A DNA stretch of 64,000 nucleotides, taken from NCBI GenBank assembly GCA_024372625.1, contig CP099605.1:2170001-2234000 (forward strand). Direction: 5' to 3'. The translations under genes and the position numbers were made by a program. The notes beneath the pieces are model-generated. The model did not search any database, was not told the DNA's origin, and saw only the letters and a program-made list of their open reading frames with translations. Shown piece by piece: positions 58,537-64,000 of this stretch (within the stretch, counting starts at the first letter, position 1; each line of letters begins with the position of its first letter). This DNA comes from Comamonadaceae bacterium OTU4NAUVB1. GTDB lineage: Bacteria; Pseudomonadota; Gammaproteobacteria; Burkholderiales; Burkholderiaceae_C.

Positions 58537-59637
58537 ATGGACGCGGACGTCATCGTCGTCGGGGCCGGCATCGTCGGCGCGGCCTGCGCGAAGGCACTGG
58601 CGGACGTCGGATTGCGCGTGCTGGTGCTGGACGACCGGCGCGGCGGCGCCACGGCGGCGGGCATGGGCCACCTCGTCGCGATGGACGACAACCCGGCCGA
58701 ACTGGCGCTCAGCCTGCACTCGCTGGCCCTGTGGCGCACGCTCGCGCCCGACCTGCCGCGCGGCTGCGACTACCAGGGCAGCGGCACGCTGTGGATCGCT
58801 GCCGACGACGTGGAGATGGCCGAGGCCGAGCGCAAGCAGCGCCGCCTCGCCGATCACGGCGTGGCGAGCGGGCTGCTCGGCCGCGACGCCCTGCACGCCG
58901 CCGAGCCGGCCCTGCGCGCCGGTCTCGCGGGCGCGCTGCGTGTGCCCGGCGACGGCGTGGTCTACGCGCCGGCCGCCGCCGAATGGCTGCTGCTGCAGGG
59001 CGGCGCGCGCATCGTCGTCGAGCATGCCGGGGTGACGCGCCTGGAAGGCACGCGACTGCAGCTGAGCGACGGCTCGTGGCGCGGCGCGGCGCGCATCCTG
59101 CTGGCCAACGGCATCCACGCCACCGCGCTGTGCCCGGAACTCGCCCTGCGGCCCAAAAAGGGCCACCTCCTCATCACCGACCGCCATCCCGGCACCGTGA
59201 CGCACCAGCTCGTCGAGCTGGGCTATGTCACCAGCGCCCACCACGTCGAGGGCGACTCGGTCGCCTTCAACGTGCAGCCCCGCCCCACCGGCCAGCTGCT
59301 GGTGGGATCGTCGCGCCAGTTCGACACCACCGACCTGCGGGTCGAACCGGCGATGCTGGCGCGCATGCTGCGGCGCGCGCTCGACTACCTGCCGGGCCTG
59401 GGCGAGCTCACGACGCTGCGCACCTGGACCGGCCTGCGCGCGGCCACGCCCGACGGCCTGCCGTTGCTGGGCGCGCACGCCGGGCGCGAGGGCGTCTGGC
59501 TGGCGCTCGGCCACGAAGGCCTGGGCGTGACGACGGCGCCGGCCAGCGGCGAGCTGGTCGCCGCGCTCATGACCGGACGTGCGCCGGCCATCGATCCCGC
59601 GCCCTACCGGCCCGGCCGCCTCATGGAGACCGCATGA
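58537..59637 (+). CDS. FAD-dependent oxidoreductase, probable D-hydroxyproline dehydrogenase catalytic subunit
   Basis: The 366-residue DAO-type flavoprotein has DVIVVGAGIVGAACAKALAD at the N-terminus, a GHLVAMDDNP substrate-side segment, and a C-terminal FAD contact region (WTGLRAATPDGLPLLGA, LALGHEGLGVTTAP). Its stop overlaps the start of a 2Fe-2S protein gene, and a second FAD protein with a Cys-rich end follows. This three-gene set matches the heterotrimeric D-hydroxyproline dehydrogenase known from hydroxyproline-degrading bacteria. It would oxidise cis-4-hydroxy-D-proline to 1-pyrroline-4-hydroxy-2-carboxylate. Confidence 0.9.
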   Translation: MDADVIVVGAGIVGAACAKALADVGLRVLVLDDRRGGATAAGMGHLVAMDDNPAELALSLHSLALWRTLAPDLPRGCDYQGSGTLWIAADDVEMAEAERKQRRLADHGVASGLLGRDALHAAEPALRAGLAGALRVPGDGVVYAPAAAEWLLLQGGARIVVEHAGVTRLEGTRLQLSDGSWRGAARILLANGIHATALCPELALRPKKGHLLITDRHPGTVTHQLVELGYVTSAHHVEGDSVAFNVQPRPTGQLLVGSSRQFDTTDLRVEPAMLARMLRRALDYLPGLGELTTLRTWTGLRAATPDGLPLLGAHAGREGVWLALGHEGLGVTTAPASGELVAALMTGRAPAIDPAPYRPGRLMETA

Positions 59638-59927
59638 CGCGCGCGACGGTGACCCTGGTCGTGGACGGCCGCCGGGTGGCGGTGGCGCCCGGCCTGTCCG
59701 TGGCCGCCGCGCTCGCGCGGGTGGGCGACGGCGTCACCCGCACCAGCGTCTCCGGCATGGCGCGCGCGCCCCTGTGCGGCATGGGCATCTGCCAGGAATG
59801 CCGCGTCGACATCGACGGGCGGCGGGTGCTGGCCTGCCAGACCGTGTGCCGCGACGGCATGGACATCTCGACCGGCCTGCCGCAGCGCCTGCGGCGGCCG
59901 CACCCCGAACCCGGCGACGCCCCATGA
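59634..59927 (+). CDS. 2Fe-2S subunit of D-hydroxyproline dehydrogenase complex
   Basis: The 97-residue protein is a plant-type 2Fe-2S module: three Cys in PLCGMGICQEC and a fourth in VLACQT. A short N-terminal beta part (VTLVVDGRRVAVAPG) comes first. It starts at ATG 59634 in the stop of the catalytic subunit and its own stop overlaps the start of the second FAD subunit. It likely carries electrons between the two flavin subunits of the complex. Confidence 0.9.
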   Translation: MTRATVTLVVDGRRVAVAPGLSVAAALARVGDGVTRTSVSGMARAPLCGMGICQECRVDIDGRRVLACQTVCRDGMDISTGLPQRLRRPHPEPGDAP

Positions 59928-61264
59928 ACGACGACACCCCCCTGGAGCGCTGCGACCTGCTGATCGTCGGCGCCGGACCGGCCGGCATGGCCGCCGCCGT
60001 GGCCGCCGCGCCGAGCGGCGCACGCATCGTGCTGATCGACGACAACCCGGCCCCCGGCGGACAGATCTGGCGCAGCGGACCGCACGCGGGCCCGCCGCTG
60101 CGCGCCCGCCGGCTGCGCGACGCGCTGGCGCGCTGCGCCAACGTGCGCGTATGCAGCGCCACGCGCGTGGCCGCTGCACCGGCCCCCGGCCACCTGTTGC
60201 TGGAAGACGCCCGGCGGGGCTGGCTGATGCGCTATGCGAAGCTGATCCTGTGCACCGGCGCGCGCGAGCTGCTGCTGCCCTTTCCCGGCTGGACCCTGCC
60301 CGGCGTCACCGGCGCGGGCGGCCTGCAGGCGCTGGCCAAGGCCGGCCTGCCGCTGGCCGGCGAGCGCATCGTGGTCGCCGGCAGCGGACCGCTGCTGCTC
60401 GCCGCCGCCGCCACCGCCACGCGGGCCGGCGCGACGGTGCTGCGCGTCGCCGAGCAGGCCCCGCCGGGCGAACTCGCGCGCTTCGCCGTCCACCTGGTGC
60501 GCTGGCCGGGCAAGGCCGCCCAGGCCGTCACGCTCGCCCGGGCGACCTACCGGACGCGCAGCCACGTGCTCGCGGCGACGGGCGACGGCCGGGTCGAATC
60601 GGTGCGCCTGCGGCGCGGCGACGGGACGACCGAGGAGATCGCCTGCGACCGCGTGGCCAACGGCTACGGGCTCGTGCCCAACACCGAACTCGGGCAGCTG
60701 CTCGGCTGCCGCGTCGCCCCGCGCCACGGCACGCCCGCGCTGGCGGTCGACGCCGACCAGCGCACCAGCCTGGCCGATGTCCACGCGGCCGGCGAATGCA
60801 CCGGCATCGGCGGCAGCGAGCGCGCGCTCGTGCAGGGTTCGATGGCCGGCTCGCGGGCCGTCGGCCTCGCGGCGCAGGCCGACGCCCTGCGCCCGGCCCT
60901 CGCGCGCTGGGACGCCTTCGCCGAGCGCCTGCATCGCTGCTTCGCCCTGGACGACGCGCTGCGCGCGCTGTCGACGCCCGACACCCTCGTGTGCCGGTGC
61001 GAGGACGTGCCGCACGCCGCGCTCGCCGGGCGCCGGGGCTGGGTCGACGCCAAGCTGCACACGCGTTGCGGCATGGGCGCCTGCCAGGGCCGCGTGTGTG
61101 GCGCGGCGACGCAGTTCCTGTTCGGCTGGACACCGCCCGAGCCGCGCCCGCCACTGTTCCCGGTGCGCGTGAGCACCCTGGCCATCCCCTTTCCCGTTCC
61201 GGGTCCCCTCTCCGTTCCCGTGCCGAGCCCCTTGCCCCAGGCCGCCGACCGGCCCGGCGACTGA
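59924..61264 (+). CDS. NAD(P)/FAD-type subunit with C-terminal Cys cluster (D-hydroxyproline dehydrogenase complex)
   Basis: The 446-residue protein has CDLLIVGAGPAGMAAAVAA (FAD site), ERIVVAGSGPLLLAAA (second nucleotide fold) and DVHAAGECTGIGG. A C-terminal BFD-like Fe-S motif carries four Cys (LVCRCEDV and CGMGACQGRVC). This is the alpha subunit type of dye-linked proline/hydroxyproline dehydrogenases. An unusual Pro-rich tail of about 45 residues follows (ending in Pro-Val and Pro-Leu repeats), encoded by low-complexity DNA at 61140-61250. It overlaps the 2Fe-2S gene by 4 bp. Confidence 0.88.
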   Translation: MNDDTPLERCDLLIVGAGPAGMAAAVAAAPSGARIVLIDDNPAPGGQIWRSGPHAGPPLRARRLRDALARCANVRVCSATRVAAAPAPGHLLLEDARRGWLMRYAKLILCTGARELLLPFPGWTLPGVTGAGGLQALAKAGLPLAGERIVVAGSGPLLLAAAATATRAGATVLRVAEQAPPGELARFAVHLVRWPGKAAQAVTLARATYRTRSHVLAATGDGRVESVRLRRGDGTTEEIACDRVANGYGLVPNTELGQLLGCRVAPRHGTPALAVDADQRTSLADVHAAGECTGIGGSERALVQGSMAGSRAVGLAAQADALRPALARWDAFAERLHRCFALDDALRALSTPDTLVCRCEDVPHAALAGRRGWVDAKLHTRCGMGACQGRVCGAATQFLFGWTPPEPRPPLFPVRVSTLAIPFPVPGPLSVPVPSPLPQAADRPGD

Positions 61265-61270
61265 CGCGCC

Positions 61271-61951
61271 ATGTCCGCCGCCACGACCCCACCACCGGCC
61301 ACGCCCCGTCCGGCTCCGAAACGCCGGGCCGCCGATGTGGCCTACGACGCGATCGAGACGCTGATCTCGACCCTGCAGCTCGAACCCGGCAGCCCCGTGG
61401 TCGAGGCCGAGCTGGCCGAGCGCACCGGCCTGGGCCGCACGCCCGTGCGCGAGGCGCTGATGCGGATGGTGTCGATCGGCCTGATCGACCAGCAGCTGCG
61501 CCGCGGTCTCCTGATCTCGACCATCGACCTGGCCGACCACCTCGACGTCATCCAGACACGGCGCGCGCTCGAAGGCCTGATCGCCGCCTGCTCGGCGCGC
61601 CGCGCCACGGCGCTCCAGCGCAAGGCCATCCTGCGCTGCGCCGAGCGGATGGTGCGCGCCGCCGCGCGCGACAGCCTCGCCGACTACATGGACGCCGACC
61701 ACGCGCTCGACCAGGTCAACCACCAGGCCTGCCGCAACATGTCGGCCGTCAACGCCGTCGTGCCCCTGGCCATCAAGTGCCGCCGCTTCTGGTACGCCTA
61801 CCAGCACACCGGCGAGATCGTCGAGGGCGCCGAGGCGCACCTGGCGCTCGCCCAGGGCATCGCCACCGGCGACGAGGCCGCCGCGGTCGCCGGCGCCGAC
61901 CGGCTGATGGACTACCTCGAGCGCTTCGCGCACCAGGTCATCGACAGCTAG
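61271..61951 (+). CDS. GntR-family regulator (FCD type) of hydroxyproline operon
   Basis: The 226-residue protein has a GntR winged helix at about residues 20-85 (VAYDAIETLISTLQLEPGSPV, TGLGRTPVREALMRM, RRGLLIST). An FCD-like helical domain follows with Asp/His ligands (DADHALDQVNHQAC). It is the last gene of the plus-strand operon, 6 bp after the FAD subunit. It probably represses the operon through the AT-rich region at 55381-55440 and responds to hydroxyproline or a product. Its stop is shared with the convergent MFS gene: CTAG at 61948-61951 gives TAG on both strands. Confidence 0.92.
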   Translation: MSAATTPPPATPRPAPKRRAADVAYDAIETLISTLQLEPGSPVVEAELAERTGLGRTPVREALMRMVSIGLIDQQLRRGLLISTIDLADHLDVIQTRRALEGLIAACSARRATALQRKAILRCAERMVRAAARDSLADYMDADHALDQVNHQACRNMSAVNAVVPLAIKCRRFWYAYQHTGEIVEGAEAHLALAQGIATGDEAAAVAGADRLMDYLERFAHQVIDS

Positions 61952-63192
61952 GACGCCCGCAGCGCGCGCTGGCGCGATGCGAGCGCGGCGCCCGTCCACA
62001 GCGCGACGGCCGAGAACATCAGCCCGCGCTGCAGTCCGCCGGGGCCGTCGGCGATCCATCCGACGATGGTCGGCCCGACGATCTGGCCGGCGGCGAAGAC
62101 CACCGTGAAGGCGCTGATGCCGGTCGCCCACTGCGCCGGCGCGGTGTTGTGCCGCACGAGCGCCGTGGTGGACGCCACGACCGACAGGAACACCGCGCCG
62201 AACAGCAGCCCCGAGGCCATGACCATCGGCCAGGCCGCCGTCACGGCGGGCACCACCGTCGCCAGGCCCGCGAGGGTGTTGAGCAACGCCAGCGCCGCGC
62301 CGCCACGGCATCGGTCCAGCAGGCCCGCCCACAGCCGCGACGAAACCACCACCGCCACGCCGAGGAGCGCGTAGAACAGCGTGATGCGGGCCGGGACGAC
62401 GCCCTGCTCGCGCAGCAGTGCGATGACGAAGGTCATGTAGCCGATGTAGCCCATGCCGAACATCGTGTAGCCCGCCAGGCCGAAGCGGAAATCGCGCCAG
62501 CGGAATGGCGCCGCGCGCCCGGTCGCCCCGGCCGCCCCTTCCGTGGCCGCCGCCGTCGACGCCGTCCCGAGGCCCTGCAGCGCCCGCGCCGGCCATGCCA
62601 GCAGCACCGTGGCCGCGAGGCAGGCCGACGCCAGACCCCACCAGGCCCAGGCCCACGGATGCGCCCGCTGCGACGCGGCGTCCAGCAGCACCGGCACCAC
62701 GAGCGCCGACAGCAGGATGCCCAGGCCGGTGCCGCCGTAGTACAGCCCGAGCAGGAAGCCGCCGCGCCACGGCTGCAGCGCGCTCAGGCGCGCCGCCAGC
62801 AGGCCGCCCGCGATGAACAGGAACGCGCTGGAGACGCCCGCCAGCAGGCGCTGCGCCAGCAACGGCGCCGCCTCGGTGAAGAAGCCGCTCAGGCCCATGA
62901 ACAGGCTCGACAGCAAGGCGCCCGCGACCGTCAGGCGCGAGGGGCCGTACCGCGCCATCAGGCGCGGCGCGGCCAGGGCGCCGAGCAGGTACCCCAGGGC
63001 GTTGGCGGTGTTCATCGCCCCCGCCAGGGTGTAGGACCACTGCAGGTCGGCGCGCATGGGCGGCAGCAGCAGACCGTACGCGAAGCGCGTCACGCCCAGC
63101 GACACGGCCGCGCCGAGGGACAGGGCGAGCGCCAGCGCGAGGTACGGCAGGTCGGGCGTGGGCGTGGGCGTAGGCGTGGAATCGGGTCTCAT
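61948..63192 (-). CDS. MFS transporter, YbfB/YjiJ family
   Basis: The 414-residue membrane protein starts at ATG 63192. About twelve hydrophobic segments are seen: LGAAVSLGVTRFAYGLLLPPM, TANALGYLLGALAAPRLMARYG, LYYGGTGLGILLSAL, GMGYIGYMTFVIALL and AGQIVGPTIVGWIAD. The N-terminus carries a Thr-Pro repeat (TPTPTPTP) encoded by a short GTGGGC-type repeat at about 63157-63180. YbfB-type transporters have uncertain substrates. Convergent with the hydroxyproline GntR gene, it may export or import a related imino acid, but this is weak inference. Confidence 0.88.
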   Translation of the reverse strand: MRPDSTPTPTPTPDLPYLALALALSLGAAVSLGVTRFAYGLLLPPMRADLQWSYTLAGAMNTANALGYLLGALAAPRLMARYGPSRLTVAGALLSSLFMGLSGFFTEAAPLLAQRLLAGVSSAFLFIAGGLLAARLSALQPWRGGFLLGLYYGGTGLGILLSALVVPVLLDAASQRAHPWAWAWWGLASACLAATVLLAWPARALQGLGTASTAAATEGAAGATGRAAPFRWRDFRFGLAGYTMFGMGYIGYMTFVIALLREQGVVPARITLFYALLGVAVVVSSRLWAGLLDRCRGGAALALLNTLAGLATVVPAVTAAWPMVMASGLLFGAVFLSVVASTTALVRHNTAPAQWATGISAFTVVFAAGQIVGPTIVGWIADGPGGLQRGLMFSAVALWTGAALASRQRALRAS

Positions 63193-63228
63193 CGACGCTG
63201 CCTCGGGCTTCCGGCTTCGAGCGGCCGC

Positions 63229-64000
63229 CTACAGCGCCACCACGTTCACGTCGCCACCGAAGACGCGCTGCACCGTCGGCACCAGGTGGTCGTGGTGGCT
63301 CAGGAAGATCACCTGGGTGCGCGTGGAGAGTTCGGCCAGCGCCCGCAGGCCGGCCTCGGAACGGCCGTCGTCGTAGTTGATGAACAGGTCGTCGGCGATG
63401 AAGGGCAGGGCGTGGCTCTGGGCCAGGTGCATCTCCAGGGCCGCCAGCCGCAGGGCGAGGTAGAGCTGGTCGCGCGTGCCGTCGCTCATGCCGGCGATGG
63501 GCACCACCTGGCCGTCGGCGCGCAGGCCGTGCAGGGTCAGCGGCTCGCTGTCGAAGTCGACCGACAGCTTCTGGAACGAGCCGCGCGTGAGCCCCGCGAA
63601 GATGGCGCCGGCCCGGCCCAGGAGCGGCCCCTGCCGCGTCTCGCGGTAGCGGTCGATGGCCCACTTGAGCAGGCGCGAGGCGGTGTGCACGCGCACGTAG
63701 CGCTCGGCCGCGTCGGCCATCTCGGCCAGGGCGTTCTGGCGCTGCGACTCGGCGCGCGCCGCGTCGTCCTGGCCGGCGATCCGCCCCAGCGCGGCCTCGG
63801 CCTGGGTGATCTGGACCGTCAGCGCATCCTGGGCCTGGCGCACCTCGTCGAGCTGCGCGGCGAGCCCGGCCGTGCGCGCGGGCACCTGCGCGGCATCGAC
63901 GGCGGCGACCTCGGCCTCCAGCGCCTCGATCGACAGGCCGTCGCCACCGGCCTCGAGCGTCCCGAGGGCCGCCTCGACCGCCCGCGCGAGCCGGCGCTGG
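63229..64000 (-). CDS. YhaN-like AAA/SMC-type ATPase, C-terminal part (partial)
   Basis: The minus-strand frame is open to the window edge, so the N-terminus is missing. About 256 C-terminal residues are present. They start with coiled coil (AARAESQRQNALAEMADAAERY and Ala/Gln-rich helices before). The ABC-type head follows: signature-like GMSDGTRDQLYLALRLAAL, Walker B-like LPFIADDLFINYDD, and D-loop/switch region TQVIFLSHHDHLV. These match YhaN, a Rad50-like ATPase usually encoded next to a YhaO/SbcD-type nuclease. That partner, if present, lies beyond the window. The last residues VVAL end at 63229. Confidence 0.88.
   Translation of the reverse strand, partial: QRRLARAVEAALGTLEAGGDGLSIEALEAEVAAVDAAQVPARTAGLAAQLDEVRQAQDALTVQITQAEAALGRIAGQDDAARAESQRQNALAEMADAAERYVRVHTASRLLKWAIDRYRETRQGPLLGRAGAIFAGLTRGSFQKLSVDFDSEPLTLHGLRADGQVVPIAGMSDGTRDQLYLALRLAALEMHLAQSHALPFIADDLFINYDDGRSEAGLRALAELSTRTQVIFLSHHDHLVPTVQRVFGGDVNVVAL

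Noticed and set aside
1..64000. tRNA, rRNA, CRISPR arrays, prophage or transposase genes
   Set aside because: Looked for along the window by eye on both strands; no clover-leaf candidates, spaced repeats, integrase or transposase motifs were recognised.

Overview
The window is a piece of a very G+C-rich proteobacterial chromosome. Several features point to a soil or plant-associated betaproteobacterium of the Comamonadaceae type (Variovorax-like): TctC/Bug-type solute-binding proteins without permeases, many short GTGA/ATGA gene overlaps, repeated sugar-acid and amino-acid catabolic islands each with its own LacI, GntR, IclR or LysR regulator, and a bacteriophytochrome. This assignment rests on gene content only. 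I saw no rRNA, tRNA, CRISPR array, insertion sequence or prophage gene. Both ends cut genes: an IlvD/Edd dehydratase on the left and a YhaN-like AAA ATPase on the right.

Layout. 0-5 kb (minus): PAS hybrid histidine kinase, LacI regulator, sugar-acid dehydratase. 5.1-6.9 kb: MxKDx repeat protein, ECF sigma factor and NrsF/DUF1109 anti-sigma factor, preceded by a GTAACC-N16-CGAA promoter-like site. 7-15.6 kb: assorted genes (orphan solute-binding proteins, CoA transferase, ChrA, small lipoprotein, M20 peptidase, exported-looking methyltransferase). 15.7-24 kb: hexuronate-type cluster (fructuronate reductase-like enzyme, SDR, FCD-GntR regulator, two tandem binding proteins, two permeases, ATPase, mannonate dehydratase). 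24-35.7 kb: an acid-catabolism region with unknown substrate (TRAP transporter, acyl-CoA ligase, SCP2-type thiolase, IclR; then LysR, a split pair of PCC/DUF296 proteins, an SDR, a fused double-PCC protein and a ModA-like binding protein). 35.7-43.3 kb: aldarate cluster (HpaI/GarL-type aldolase, aldehyde dehydrogenase, GarD-type dehydratase, Bug protein, divergent LysR and MFS exporter). 43.2-46.4 kb: PRISE-type reductase, PaiB-like FMN protein, second exported-looking methyltransferase. 46.6-52.1 kb: a visibly lower-G+C signalling island with a degenerate OmpR-type regulator and two divergent hybrid kinases. 52.4-55.3 kb: heme oxygenase plus bacteriophytochrome. 55.4-63.2 kb: trans-4-hydroxyproline catabolic operon with GntR regulator and a convergent MFS transporter.

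How the parts work together. The metabolic islands feed sugar acids and hydroxyproline towards 2-keto-3-deoxy acids and, for hydroxyproline, alpha-ketoglutarate semialdehyde. The hydroxyproline operon lacks its own semialdehyde dehydrogenase; the only aldehyde dehydrogenase in the window lies in the aldarate operon. The most unusual elements are the split/fused PCC-domain genes, the phospho-Asp-less regulator between kinases, the hexuronate-linked transporter of the polar-amino-acid type with duplicated binding proteins, and a recurring intergenic inverted repeat (GCAATGC/GCATTGC).
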